A stretch of 25,560 nt of DNA from DATAEU01 sp046724395 (GCA_046724395.1 JBKOWM010000084.1:1-25560); one strand, 5' to 3'. Shown: positions 7,433 to 15,854, counted from the stretch's first letter. Numbers and translations are program-made. The notes: generated by a model from the sequence alone, not told the origin.

Positions 7433-8356
7433 GTGCCCGAACCGAGCAAGATCACGTCGATGCGCGACGCGGTCGCCGAGCTCGTGCGGGACGGCGACAC
7501 CGTCGCGATCGAGGGTTTCACGCACCTCATCTGCTTCGCGGCCGGTCACGAGATCATCCGGCAGCGCAAGCGGGACCTGACGCTCGCTCGCATGACGCCC
7601 GACGTGATCTACGACCAGATGATCGGCGCGGGCGTTGCCCGCAAGCTCGTGTTCTCGTGGCTCGGGAACCCCGGCGCCGGGTCACTCCACGCCGTTCGCC
7701 GCCGCGTCGAGCACGCCGACCCGGAGCCGCTCGAGCTGGAGGAATACAGCCACTTCGGGATGGTGTCGCGGTACATGGCGGGGGCCTCGAACCTGCCGTT
7801 CATGCCCATCCGCTCCTACTTCGAAAGCGATATCCCCAGGGTCAACCCGAACATCAAACCGGTCCGCTCCCCGTACGACGGCACCGAGATCTACACGGTG
7901 CCTCCCTTGAACCCCGACGTGACGATCGTGCATGCCCAGCGCGCCGATGCCTCGGGGAACGCGCAGATCTGGGGATTGCTCGGGTGCCAGAAGGAGGCCG
8001 CGTTCGCGGCCAAGCGCGTGATCCTGGTGTGCGAGGAGGTCGTCGACGAGCGCACGATCCGGGACGATCCCAACCGCACGATCATCCCCGGACTGATCGT
8101 GAACGCCGTCGTGCAGGAGCCGCTCGGCTGCCATCCGAGCTTCGCGCAGGGCTACTACGACCGCGACAACCGCTTCTATCTGGACTGGGAGCCGGTCTCG
8201 AAGGACGCGACGGCGCTCGAGGCCTGGCTGAAGGAGTGGGTCTACGACCTCGCGTCGCATCGGGACTACGTGGAGAAGTTCGGCGACAAATACTGGGACG
8301 CGCTGCGTCCGGGGGAGCGGCTTTCGGGACGCGTGAACTATGGGGAGTATGCATGA
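7433..8356 (+). CDS. CoA-transferase subunit A (glutaconate CoA-transferase-like)
   Basis: Alpha subunit of a family I CoA-transferase, 307 residues. GTG at 7433 with GGAGG at 7419-7423 and a 9-base spacer. It has the alpha/beta CoA-transferase fold with IEGFTHLICFAAGHEIIRQ near the N-terminus, LGNPGAG, the central PFMPIRSYFESD, PPLNPDVTIVHAQRADASGNAQIWG and KRVILVCEEVVDE. Together these match the GctA-like group rather than the short ScoA subunits. The group also contains the steroid-ring hydrolase IpdAB of mycobacteria, so acyl-CoA hydrolysis is an alternative. Its TGA overlaps the subunit B ATG by four bases, as expected for an obligate heteromer. The position after the semialdehyde dehydrogenase and aminotransferase suggests a dicarboxylate or short-chain acid substrate; that is inference. 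Confidence 0.88.
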   Translation: MPEPSKITSMRDAVAELVRDGDTVAIEGFTHLICFAAGHEIIRQRKRDLTLARMTPDVIYDQMIGAGVARKLVFSWLGNPGAGSLHAVRRRVEHADPEPLELEEYSHFGMVSRYMAGASNLPFMPIRSYFESDIPRVNPNIKPVRSPYDGTEIYTVPPLNPDVTIVHAQRADASGNAQIWGLLGCQKEAAFAAKRVILVCEEVVDERTIRDDPNRTIIPGLIVNAVVQEPLGCHPSFAQGYYDRDNRFYLDWEPVSKDATALEAWLKEWVYDLASHRDYVEKFGDKYWDALRPGERLSGRVNYGEYA

Positions 8357-9183
8357 GCGCCGATCGCGACCTCGGATGGTCGCGAACCGAGATGATGATC
8401 GTCGCGAGCGCACGACAGCTCGCCGGCGAGCGCGTCACCTTCGTGGGGATCGGGCTGCCGAACGTCGTCTGCAACCTGGCGCTTCGGACCTCGAATCCCG
8501 ACCTCGAGCTCGTGTACGAGTCGGGGATCTTCGGCTCGGCCCCGAGACGCCTGCCGCTATCCATCGGCGACCCGACGCTCGTGACCGGCTCGACGGCCGT
8601 CACATCGATGTACGAGCTGTTCGCGTTCTACCTCCAGGCCGGGCTGGTCGACGTCGGGTTCCTCGGCGCCGCGCAGATCGATCGCTTCGGCAACATCAAC
8701 ACGACCGTCATCGGCGACTACGTCCGACCCAAGACGCGGCTGCCCGGCTCGGGTGGCGCGTGCGAGATCGCGATCAACGCGCGAAAGGTATTCGTGATCA
8801 TGCGTCAGGGACAGCGATCCTTCGTCGATCGGCTGCATTTCCGCACTTCTCCGGGACACAGCGGAGATCCGGAGCACGACCGGGCGCGCGGATGGTTCGG
8901 CAGCGGCCCGACCTCGGTCGTCACGGATCTGGCGACGTATGCCTTCGACGATCGGAGCGGCGAGATGACGGTGCTGACGCTCCATCCCGGAGTCGAGCTG
9001 GACGAGGTCCGCACGAACATGGGCTGGGACCCGCGGCTCGCGGATGACGTCGGGCGGACGCCGCCGCCGACGGGCGAGGAGCTTCGCATCCTGCGCGACG
9101 AGCTGGATCCTGAGGCGATCTACGCGGGGGGCTCAAGCAGCGAGCGCGAGCGCGCGAGCGGTAGCCCCCCGAGAGACAGGTAG
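8353..9183 (+). CDS. CoA-transferase subunit B (glutaconate CoA-transferase-like)
   Basis: Beta subunit partner of the preceding gene, 276 residues, ATG at 8353 within an ATGA overlap. Motifs: VTFVGIGLPNVVCNLAL, ELVYESGIFGS with E56 in the position where this family carries its CoA-ester-forming glutamate, FLGAAQIDRFGNINTT, and LPGSGGACEIA. The conserved domain ends near DPEAIY. The last 18 or so residues (GGSSSERERASGSPPRDR) are encoded by the GC-rich repeat element at 9126-9177 and look like an appended low-complexity tail. The stop is three bases before the peptidase E-like start, so the run continues. Confidence 0.88.
   Translation: MSADRDLGWSRTEMMIVASARQLAGERVTFVGIGLPNVVCNLALRTSNPDLELVYESGIFGSAPRRLPLSIGDPTLVTGSTAVTSMYELFAFYLQAGLVDVGFLGAAQIDRFGNINTTVIGDYVRPKTRLPGSGGACEIAINARKVFVIMRQGQRSFVDRLHFRTSPGHSGDPEHDRARGWFGSGPTSVVTDLATYAFDDRSGEMTVLTLHPGVELDEVRTNMGWDPRLADDVGRTPPPTGEELRILRDELDPEAIYAGGSSSERERASGSPPRDR
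9126..9177. repeat. GC-rich stem-loop repeat element inside a 3' coding end
   Basis: GGGGGGCT at 9126-9133 pairs with AGCCCCCC at 9163-9170, an 8-base perfect stem around a 29-base loop. The loop begins with the same CAAGCAGCGA core as the proC tandem repeat and ends in GAGCGGT. Bases 9151-9177 recur exactly, 27 of 27, at 22194-22220. The element lies in frame at the end of the CoA-transferase beta gene. Confidence 0.85.
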
Positions 9184-9186
9184 GCC

Positions 9187-9897
9187 GTGCCCGATCGGCA
9201 CATCGTGGCGCTCGGCGGCGGGGGCTTCTCCGGCACGTGGGGCACCGTCACCGCCCTCGACCGCTTCGTCCTCTCCCTAGCACGGACCGAGCGACCACGC
9301 GTCTGCTTCGTGGCGACCGCGAGCGGCGACGCGGCCTCATACGTAGAGCGCTTCTATACCGCGTTCACCCGGGTGCCGTGCGAGCCGTCCCATGTGCCGC
9401 TGTTCGGTCCGCCGTACCCGTCGCTTCCCGGCGCGATCACGGAGCAGGACGTCGTCTACGTCGGCGGTGGCAGCACGGCCAACCTCCTGGCCGTGTGGCG
9501 CGTCCACGGCGTCGACGAGGCCGTCCGCCTCGCGTGGGAAGGCGGGACCGTGTTGTGCGGTATCTCCGCGGGCTCGTTGTGTTGGTTCGAGGGCGGCGTG
9601 ACCGACTCGTGGGGCGCCCTGCGTCCCCTCCAGGACGGCGTCGGGCTCCTGCCCGGAACGAACTGCCCTCACTACGACTCTGAAGCGGACCGCCGGCCGA
9701 CGTACCAGCGGGCGATCGCCGACGGCACCCTCGCCGGGGGGCTGGCCGCCGACGATGGTGTCGCTCTGCACTTCGTCGATACGGAGCTCGTCGAGGTGTT
9801 CGCTGAACGGCCAGGCGCCGCCGCGTATCGCCTCGACCGCGATGGCCAGGGGGTCCGGGAAACGAGGCTCGAGCCGGTCGTACTCGAATCGGTGTAG
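9187..9897 (+). CDS. Peptidase E-like serine hydrolase (family S51)
   Basis: Family S51 peptidase related to PepE (alpha-aspartyl dipeptidase) and cyanophycinase; 236 residues. The N-terminal IVALGGGGFSG and VVYVGGGSTANLLAVW are typical of the actinobacterial peptidase E group. The nucleophile elbow is CGISAGSLCWFEGG with S127 as likely nucleophile; a candidate Asp (D140 in GGVTDSWG) and His (H162 in NCPHYDSE) follow at spacings close to those of the Salmonella enzyme. No signal peptide, so cytosolic. The GTG at 9187 is three bases after the CoA-transferase stop, so it is likely co-transcribed and ends this gene run. Exact substrate unknown. Confidence 0.88.
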   Translation: MPDRHIVALGGGGFSGTWGTVTALDRFVLSLARTERPRVCFVATASGDAASYVERFYTAFTRVPCEPSHVPLFGPPYPSLPGAITEQDVVYVGGGSTANLLAVWRVHGVDEAVRLAWEGGTVLCGISAGSLCWFEGGVTDSWGALRPLQDGVGLLPGTNCPHYDSEADRRPTYQRAIADGTLAGGLAADDGVALHFVDTELVEVFAERPGAAAYRLDRDGQGVRETRLEPVVLESV

Positions 9898-9923
9898 CGG
9901 CGCCTCAGCTTAGCCGCCTCCCG

Positions 9924-9941
9924 GTGGCCGCTCCCGGCCGC
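9924..9941 (+). terminator. Short GC hairpin after the peptidase E-like gene
   Basis: GGCCG (9926-9930) and CGGCC (9935-9939) form a 5-base stem with a 4-base loop, extendable by a G-T wobble and one G-C pair. No T-run follows, so a terminator role is weak. Confidence 0.2.
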
Positions 9942-9942
9942 G

Positions 9943-9948
9943 TAGAGT
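9943..9948 (+). promoter_or_regulatory. -10-like box before the second aminotransferase
   Basis: TAGAGT fits TANNNT and would start transcription near 9955, ahead of a Shine-Dalgarno (GAGGAG, 9962-9967). No convincing -35 is seen. Confidence 0.3.
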
Positions 9949-9972
9949 GAGCGTCATCGACGAGGAGCCACG

Positions 9973-11280
9973 ATGGGTCACGTCTTCCACCGCGTGCTGA
10001 CGAGGAACCTGCCGACCGCCGTGAGAGCGGACGGCGTGTGGATCGAGGACGCGAGCGGTGGCAGGTGGCTGGACGCCGCGGGCGGCGCGATCGTCGTCAA
10101 CGTCGGCCACGGCGACCGAGCCGTGATCGACGCGATCACGGACCATCTGTCGCGGATCGACTACGTTCACGGCACTGCGTTCACGACCGAGGCGCTCGAG
10201 GCGTACGCGGGCGACCTGGCCGCGATCCTGCCGATGGACGCCGCCCGCATCTACCCGGTGAGCGGCGGCAGCGAGGCGGTCGAGACCGCCATCAAGCTCG
10301 CCCGCTCGTACCACCTCGCTCGCGGGCAGGACCGCTCGGTCATCATCGGCCGCGTCAACGCGTACCACGGCAACACGCTCGGCGCGCTGGACGCGGGCGG
10401 CAAGCCCGCGCTCCGACGTCCGTACGAGCCGTGGCTCGGCCGGTTCGAGCACGTCGGCGCCGCGTACGAGTATCGCTGCGGGAACCCGGCGCATCCCGAT
10501 CGTTGCGGCCGGTTCCTCGCCGACGAGCTGGAGGCGGCGATCCGGCGCATCGGGCCGGAGCACGTCGCCGCGTTCATCGCGGAGCCCGTCGCCGGCGCGA
10601 CGCTCGCGGCGGCCGTTCCCCCCGACGATTACTGGCCCGCCATCGTCGAGCTATGTCGGCGACACCAAGTCCTCCTCATTGCCGACGAGGTCATGACCGG
10701 GTTCGGGCGGACCGGCACGTGGTTCGGCGTGGAGCATTGGGACGTGCGGCCCGACATCATCGCGGCCGGGAAGGGATCGACGAGCGGATACGTGCCCTTC
10801 GGGTTCGCGGCGTGCAGCGCGGATGTCTTCGACACTGTTGCGCCGAAGGGCTTCACCCACGGGTTCACGTGGTCGCACAACGGCGTCGGGGCGGCGGCGG
10901 CGCACGCCGTCCTCCGCCGACTACGCGAGGGCGCCCTCGTCGAGACGAGCCGGACGCGGGGCGAGCGTCTCCTGAAGGAGCTCGGCGCCGCGCTCGCCGA
11001 CAGCCGGGTCGTCGGCGACGTCCGCGGGATCGGGCTGATGGTCGGCGTCGAACTCGTCGGCGATCGCGAGACGAAGCGTCCCTTCCGGCGAGACGAACAG
11101 GCCACCGAGCGCGTCGTCGCAGCGGCTCGTGAGCTCGGCCTGCTCCTGTACTCGAGCACCGGACACGTCGACGGGACGGACGGCGACCTTCTCATGCTGG
11201 GACCGCCCCTGACCATCTCGGACGACGAGATAGCGATCGTCGTCGAACGGACTCAGGCGGCGGTCCAGCGGATCGAATGA
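9973..11280 (+). CDS. Class III aminotransferase, aspartate aminotransferase family
   Basis: Second PLP-dependent class III (omega-type) aminotransferase, 435 residues. ATG at 9973 with GAGGAG five bases upstream. Motifs: WLDAAGGAIVVNVGHGD, PVSGGSEAVETAIKLAR, NAYHGNTLGAL, AFIAEPVAGAT, LIADEVMTGFGRTGTW with D238, and AAGKGSTSGYVPFG with the PLP lysine K267. TWSHNGVGAAAAHAVL corresponds to the substrate and phosphate region. It has a short Cys-containing insertion (YRCGNPAHPDRCG) around residues 167-180. It is clearly distinct from the aminotransferase at 6062 and closer to beta-alanine/omega-amino-acid pyruvate-type enzymes; the substrate is not determinable. Probably the first gene of a unit with the deacetylase and pyruvate kinase. 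Confidence 0.88.
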   Translation: MGHVFHRVLTRNLPTAVRADGVWIEDASGGRWLDAAGGAIVVNVGHGDRAVIDAITDHLSRIDYVHGTAFTTEALEAYAGDLAAILPMDAARIYPVSGGSEAVETAIKLARSYHLARGQDRSVIIGRVNAYHGNTLGALDAGGKPALRRPYEPWLGRFEHVGAAYEYRCGNPAHPDRCGRFLADELEAAIRRIGPEHVAAFIAEPVAGATLAAAVPPDDYWPAIVELCRRHQVLLIADEVMTGFGRTGTWFGVEHWDVRPDIIAAGKGSTSGYVPFGFAACSADVFDTVAPKGFTHGFTWSHNGVGAAAAHAVLRRLREGALVETSRTRGERLLKELGAALADSRVVGDVRGIGLMVGVELVGDRETKRPFRRDEQATERVVAAARELGLLLYSSTGHVDGTDGDLLMLGPPLTISDDEIAIVVERTQAAVQRIE

Positions 11281-11311
11281 TGTTCGCCCGCCGGGCCGTC
11301 CGCCGTCTCGC

Positions 11312-12460
11312 GTGAGCGGTCCCGCCGGTCTCGTGGTGTGCCGCGAGGCGCGGATCTACGACCACGGCCCCGAGCACCCGCTCAGGCCGGAGCGCGTGCT
11401 TCTCACGTGGGATCTGATCGAGGCATCGGGGCTGTTGGCCGCACCGAACGTGCGAACGCTCGGATGCCGGCGGGCAGAAGACGACGAGCTGCAGCTCGTC
11501 CACACGCCCGAGTACGTCGACGCGACGCGGCGCGCAGGCGATGGACAGGACGGGGACTTTCGACGGTTCGGCTACGGCCCGGGAGACAACCCGATCTTCC
11601 CGCGGATGCACGAGGCGGGGGCGATCGTCGCCGGCGCCACGCTGTCGGCCGCCGGGGCTGTCCTTGACGGCGACGTGCTGCACGCCTTCAACGCCGCGGG
11701 AGGACTGCATCACGCGATGCCGTCGCGCGCATCGGGCTTCTGCGTCTACGACGACCCCGCCATCGCCATCGCGTGGCTGCTCGACCGAGGCGTCGAGCGG
11801 ATCGCGTACGTCGACGTCGACGTACATCACGGCGACGGCCCGCAGGCGGTCTTCTGGGAGGACCCGCGCGTGCTCACCATATCGATCCACGAGTCGGGTG
11901 AGTTTCTGTTTCCGGGAACGGGGTTCATCGATGAGCGCGGCGGCGGCAAGGCGGTCGGGACGAAGGTGAACGTCCCGCTTCCGCCCTCAACGGGCGACGG
12001 TGGGTGGCTCGAGGCGTTCCGCGCCGTCGTGCCTCCCCTCGTGCGGGCGTGGCGGCCCGACGTGCTCGTCACGCAGCTGGGGTGCGACACGCATCACACC
12101 GATCCGCTCGCGCACCTGCGGCTTACGACGCGCGCGTACCGCGAGGCCGCCGTGACGCTACACGAGCTGGCACACGATGCGGCCGCGGGGAGGTGGCTCG
12201 CAACCGGCGGCGGCGGGTATCAGTGGGCGCGCGTGGTGCCGCGTGCGTGGACGCTGTACTTCGCGCAGATGGCCGGCGTGGATCTGCCCGATGACCTCCC
12301 GGAGTCGTGGATCCAGGACGTCGAGTTCGCGGTGCGGTCTCCGGTCCCGGTCACGTTCTCGGAAGCCGAGCCGGCCGGTTCCGCGCCGGCGGCGGGGGTG
12401 CGCCGCGTCGTCGATCTCGTTCGGGCGTCGGCGTTTCCGTCGCTCGGTCTTCCGGCGTGA
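11312..12460 (+). CDS. Histone deacetylase-superfamily protein (AcuC-like)
   Basis: Zn-dependent deacetylase of the arginase/deacetylase fold, related to AcuC, which in Bacillus deacetylates acetyl-CoA synthetase. 382 residues, GTG start 31 bases after the aminotransferase. All catalytic elements are visible: paired histidines H133-H134 in GGLHHAM, the DVDVHHGDG block with ligands D170 and H172, the third metal Asp in QLGCDTHHTDPL, and GGGGYQW carrying the transition-state tyrosine. It should therefore be active on acetyl-lysine or a small acetylated amine. The C-terminal 50 or so residues are less conserved. Its TGA is two bases before the pyruvate kinase ATG, tying a possible deacetylation regulator to central metabolism. 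Confidence 0.9.
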   Translation: MSGPAGLVVCREARIYDHGPEHPLRPERVLLTWDLIEASGLLAAPNVRTLGCRRAEDDELQLVHTPEYVDATRRAGDGQDGDFRRFGYGPGDNPIFPRMHEAGAIVAGATLSAAGAVLDGDVLHAFNAAGGLHHAMPSRASGFCVYDDPAIAIAWLLDRGVERIAYVDVDVHHGDGPQAVFWEDPRVLTISIHESGEFLFPGTGFIDERGGGKAVGTKVNVPLPPSTGDGGWLEAFRAVVPPLVRAWRPDVLVTQLGCDTHHTDPLAHLRLTTRAYREAAVTLHELAHDAAAGRWLATGGGGYQWARVVPRAWTLYFAQMAGVDLPDDLPESWIQDVEFAVRSPVPVTFSEAEPAGSAPAAGVRRVVDLVRASAFPSLGLPA

Positions 12461-12462
12461 GA

Positions 12463-13890
12463 ATGGCCCGACGCTCGAAGCTCGTTTGCACCGTCGGTCC
12501 GGCGACGGCCTCGGCGGACGCCGTACGCGCGCTCGCCGAGGCAGGCACCGACGTCTTCCGCGTGAACATGTCGCACGGAACACCCGCGACGCACGCCGCC
12601 TCGGTGAATCTGGCGCGCCACGTCGCCCGCGACTTGGGGCTCGAGCTCGCCGTGATGGCCGACCTGCCCGGGCCGAAAATCCGCCTGGGCGAGCTCGCCG
12701 ATGAGCGCCTGCAGCTGGCGACGGGATCGAGATTCGTCCTGCGTGCGGACGGGCGGCCGGGCGATGCCAACGGCGCTCCGATCACATATCCGGGACTCGG
12801 CCGCGACTTTGAGCCCGGCGACCGAGTCCTGCTCGCTGACGGCGTCGCCGAGCTGCGCGTCGCTCGGATCGACGACGACGATGTCCTAACCGAGGTGGTG
12901 AGGGGCGGCACCGTCGGCGCCCGGGCCGGGGTCAACGTGCCATCGGAGCGGCTGAGCCTGCCGGCAATCACGGACGGCGACCGCGCGGCGCTGGCGAGGG
13001 CCGTCGATCTCGGCGTCGATCTCGTCGCGCAGTCGTTCATCAGGACCGCGGACGACGTGCTAGAGCTCCGGTCGCTCATGGGCGACCGCACGCTGCCGAT
13101 CGTCGCGAAGATCGAGACGCGGCCCGCGGTCGAGGCGATCGACCGGATCTGTCGCCACGTCGACGCCGTCATGGTGGCTCGGGGCGACCTCGGTGTGGAG
13201 CTGCCGCTCGAGGAGATCCCCGTCCTGCAGAAGTCGCTGCTGCGCACGGCGCGCGCCGCCGGGCGCGCGACGATCGTCGCGACGCAGATGCTCGAATCGA
13301 TGCTTCACGCTCCGCGTCCGACTCGAGCCGAGGCGAGCGACGTTGCAAACGCGATTCTCGACGGCGCCGACGCCATCATGCTGTCGGGCGAGACGGCCGT
13401 CGGCGACTTCCCTATCGAGGCGGCTCGGACCGCCTCGCGGATCGCCGAGGTCGCGGAGGAAAGAGGTGAGGCGTTCCGCTCACCGCCGCCGCCGTCCACA
13501 CATCGAGACGAAGCGGCGGCCGTTGCGCACGCGGCGGCGCAGATAGCGAACGACGACCGGGCGATCGCGGCGATCGCGTGCTACACGGGCAGTGGGCTGA
13601 CGGCGAACCTGCTGTCGGCCGAGCGCCCACGGGTCCCGATCGTCGCGTTCGCGTCGACCCCGTCGGTGCGTCGCGCCCTCGCGGTGCGATGGGGGGTCGT
13701 GCCGGCCAAGGGCCGGGACCCCTCCGACACCGAGGAGATGATCGCGCTGATGGACGAAGGACTTCGCGCCCTCGGCCTCGCCGACGCGGGCGCTTCCGCC
13801 GTGATGGCTGCGTCGTCGCCCGCCGACCGGACGCACACGAACCTACTCAAGGTCCACCGCGTCGGCGACACGGGCCCGCTCCGGTCATGA
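12463..13890 (+). CDS. pyk: Pyruvate kinase
   Basis: Catalyses phosphoenolpyruvate + ADP to pyruvate + ATP, the last step of glycolysis. 475 residues, full length. Motifs in order: KLVCTVGPAT, FRVNMSHGTP, MADLPGPKIRLGEL, then the B domain; VDLVAQSFIRTADDV, IVAKIETRPAVE with the catalytic lysine, VMVARGDLGVELPLEEIPVL, ATQMLESM, PRPTRAEASDVANAILDG, ADAIMLSGETAVGDFP. The C-terminal allosteric-type domain ends at THTNLLKVHRVG. ATG 12463 is preferred; a GTG at 12457 overlapping the deacetylase stop is the alternative and adds two residues. The stop lies ten bases from the convergent small membrane protein stop; no terminator hairpin is evident in the gap. Confidence 0.97.
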   Translation: MARRSKLVCTVGPATASADAVRALAEAGTDVFRVNMSHGTPATHAASVNLARHVARDLGLELAVMADLPGPKIRLGELADERLQLATGSRFVLRADGRPGDANGAPITYPGLGRDFEPGDRVLLADGVAELRVARIDDDDVLTEVVRGGTVGARAGVNVPSERLSLPAITDGDRAALARAVDLGVDLVAQSFIRTADDVLELRSLMGDRTLPIVAKIETRPAVEAIDRICRHVDAVMVARGDLGVELPLEEIPVLQKSLLRTARAAGRATIVATQMLESMLHAPRPTRAEASDVANAILDGADAIMLSGETAVGDFPIEAARTASRIAEVAEERGEAFRSPPPPSTHRDEAAAVAHAAAQIANDDRAIAAIACYTGSGLTANLLSAERPRVPIVAFASTPSVRRALAVRWGVVPAKGRDPSDTEEMIALMDEGLRALGLADAGASAVMAASSPADRTHTNLLKVHRVGDTGPLRS

Positions 13891-13899
13891 CGGAGTTGA

Positions 13900-14187
13900 T
13901 CATCGTCGAGCACCACGTGTAGCAAAGAAGGGGACACCGACTTTCCCGAGCGTGTTGAATGCGATCGCGGCGATGAACCAAGTCAAGGCGCCGAACAGGA
14001 TCCGCTCATCGACGATGGCTGCGATGAATCCAATGATGATGCACAGCAGGCCCAACAGGTTGAACAATGCAATCCCTCCCTCCCGAACGCCGTGCTTCTC
14101 GCCATGCAACGTCGCCGGTCGAACTGCCGTCAAATCCGCGCTCGATCGGCCGAAGCCCTCGGGGATCACCGATCGGGGGCCGCTCAT
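13900..14187 (-). CDS. Small two-helix membrane protein
   Basis: Unrecognised small membrane protein. Two hydrophobic helices are clear: FNLLGLLCIIIGFIAAIV and ILFGALTWFIAAIAFNTLG, separated by a short DER loop, then a basic C-terminus ending RGARR. Two starts compete. The ATG at 14187 (95 residues) has AAGGA 9 bases upstream and adds a polar N-terminus with normal GC-rich codon thirds. The TTG at 14067 (55 residues) has GGAGGG six bases upstream and starts right at the first helix. The shorter form looks more like a compact hairpin membrane protein. It lies 76 bases downstream of the short-chain dehydrogenase pair on the same strand, so may share its transcript. Confidence 0.6.
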   Translation of the reverse strand: MSGPRSVIPEGFGRSSADLTAVRPATLHGEKHGVREGGIALFNLLGLLCIIIGFIAAIVDERILFGALTWFIAAIAFNTLGKVGVPFFATRGARR

Positions 14188-14263
14188 CGATTCGCGTCCT
14201 TAGCCGTCGTCGTCCTTGCCGACCAAAGACCCCGGCAGCCGCTGGCGCGCGAAGCAAAGACAA

Positions 14264-15052
14264 CTACTCCGACGCGGGGGTCGGCCGGGTGCGTCGTGTG
14301 ACGGTGCGCACGCCCCATCGGTAAAGAGGTGGCGCGAGGATCCGGAACGCCTCGAGGACGCCGATCCCGCGCGGGACGTCCACCTCCGGGGCGCGGCCGA
14401 GACGAACGACGTCGACGATGGCCCTGGCGACCCGGTCGGGATTCATGACGAGCGCCGGCGGAACGCCGGTCATCGGAAAGCCCTCCGTGCGGGCGAAGCC
14501 GGGGTTCACTGACGTGACGAGGATGCCCTTCGGCTCGAGCTCGTAGTAGAGCGATTCGCCGAAGGCGACGACAGCGTGCTTGGACGCCGAGTACATAGAG
14601 CTGCCGGGCCCCGCGAACCTGCCGGCGAGCGACGCGACGTTCACGATGTGGCCGCTTCCGCGCTCGAGCATCATCGGCAGGAACGCCTTCGTACACCGCA
14701 TGACACCGAGCGCGTTCACCGTCATGACGCGGTCCATCTGCTGCTCGGAGAGGTTCTCGAACCGTCCGCCACCGGGGATGCCCGCGTTGTTGACGAGGAC
14801 GTCGCACCTTCCGAGGCGCTCGGCGACGGCGTCGCGCAACGCATGGATCGAGTCCCAGAGGGCGACGTCCAACCCGATCGGGAGCGCCGTCCCGCCCGAG
14901 TCCCCGATCTGAGCGGCGAGCGCCTCCAGACGGTCGATTCGCCGGGCCGCGAGCACGACGCTCGATCCGGCCCGCGCGAACCGGCGGGCGGTCAGCTCGC
15001 CGAAGCCGGACGATGCGCCGGTAACGACGACGACAGCACCGGACAGCCGCAT
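14264..15052 (-). CDS. Short-chain dehydrogenase/reductase
   Basis: NAD(P)-dependent oxidoreductase of the SDR superfamily, 262 residues. Cofactor loop TGASSGFG (residues 11-18), VLVNNAGIPGG, catalytic Ser141 in NVASLAG, and Y154/K158 in MYSASK. An arginine in LAARR after the second strand suggests an NADP(H) preference. The C-terminal 60 or so residues (VARAIVDVVRLGR to the basic end) resemble SDRs acting on larger hydrophobic substrates, but the substrate is unknown. The ATG at 15052 overlaps the stop of the upstream SDR gene by one base (TGATG), indicating coupled translation. Confidence 0.9.
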   Translation of the reverse strand: MRLSGAVVVVTGASSGFGELTARRFARAGSSVVLAARRIDRLEALAAQIGDSGGTALPIGLDVALWDSIHALRDAVAERLGRCDVLVNNAGIPGGGRFENLSEQQMDRVMTVNALGVMRCTKAFLPMMLERGSGHIVNVASLAGRFAGPGSSMYSASKHAVVAFGESLYYELEPKGILVTSVNPGFARTEGFPMTGVPPALVMNPDRVARAIVDVVRLGRAPEVDVPRGIGVLEAFRILAPPLYRWGVRTVTRRTRPTPASE

Positions 15053-15828
15053 CAGGGCAGACGCCCCGATGTGAGGGTTTGTCCGCCGTCGACGACGAGG
15101 ACCTCCCCAGTCACGAACGATGCCGCGTCCGAGCACAGGAACAGGGCGGCCGCGGCGACCTCCTCGGGCCGTCCCCAGCGGCCGATGGGGATGCCCGCGA
15201 GGATCCGGGCCTCGGCCCTCGGGTCGTCGCGCTCGGCCTGGTTCATCGGCGTGTCGATCCACCCGGGCGCGATCGCGTTGACGCGGACCCCGCGACCAGC
15301 CCACTCGAGGGCGCACGACCGGGTCAGGTTCGTGACCGCCGCCTTCGCCGTCCCGTAGTACGCGAGATCGGGCTCGATCATGAACGCGTCGATGGAGGAG
15401 AGGTTGAGCACGCATCCGGACGCCTTCGGGAGCAGGATCTCCGCGGCCGCCCGCGTGCCGTAGACCGTCGACAGGAAGTTCGCGCGGAAGTACTTCTCGA
15501 AGCCGTCGGGGCGCGTGTCGATGAACGCGGCGAGAAACGGCGCGACGCCCGCGTTGTTCACCCATACGTCGAACGTCCCGAACTTTTCGACGGCCCCCCT
15601 CGCGAGGGCGCGGACGGCGTCCTCGTCGGTGACGTCGGTGGGGGCGACGAGGGGCTCGCGACCGGCCGCCGCGATCTCGGTCGCCAGCGACTCGAGCTCC
15701 GACGTCGTCCGCGACGCGATCGCGACGTCGGCGCCCGCACGCGCGAAGGCGAGCGCGATCGCCCTGCCGATTCCGCGCCCCGCCCCGGTGACCACCGCGA
15801 CCTTCCCGTTCAACGCACCTTCGAACAT
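15052..15828 (-). CDS. Classical short-chain dehydrogenase/reductase (FabG-like)
   Basis: Classical SDR, 258 residues. NAD(P) loop TGAGRGIG (14-21), VWVNNAGVAPF, S145 in LNLSSID and Y158-K162 in YYGTAK form a complete triad. PG.I.TPM (APGWIDTPM) and the C-terminal ASFVTGEVLVVDGGQT are typical of FabG/glucose-dehydrogenase-like members. ATG at 15828 with GGAGA four bases upstream. It is divergent from the phosphatase-like gene with only 26 bases between the two start codons, so promoter elements must overlap coding sequence. The next gene on the strand is a second SDR, so the two may act in succession on one substrate. Confidence 0.92.
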   Translation of the reverse strand: MFEGALNGKVAVVTGAGRGIGRAIALAFARAGADVAIASRTTSELESLATEIAAAGREPLVAPTDVTDEDAVRALARGAVEKFGTFDVWVNNAGVAPFLAAFIDTRPDGFEKYFRANFLSTVYGTRAAAEILLPKASGCVLNLSSIDAFMIEPDLAYYGTAKAAVTNLTRSCALEWAGRGVRVNAIAPGWIDTPMNQAERDDPRAEARILAGIPIGRWGRPEEVAAAALFLCSDAASFVTGEVLVVDGGQTLTSGRLP

Positions 15829-15840
15829 CGGCTCTCCGGA

Positions 15841-15846
15841 TAAGCT
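15841..15846 (+). promoter_or_regulatory. -10 box TAAGCT of a near-leaderless transcript
   Basis: TAAGCT fits TANNNT and ends 8 bases before the ATG at 15855; transcription would start about two bases before the ORF. No separate Shine-Dalgarno at proper spacing is present. Confidence 0.4.
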
Positions 15847-15854
15847 CGGCGGAG

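Noticed and set aside
6566..7549. Long antisense frame over the aminotransferase and CoA-transferase start
   Set aside because: Low-complexity Arg/His/Asp composition and no motif, while the plus strand carries clear enzyme motifs.
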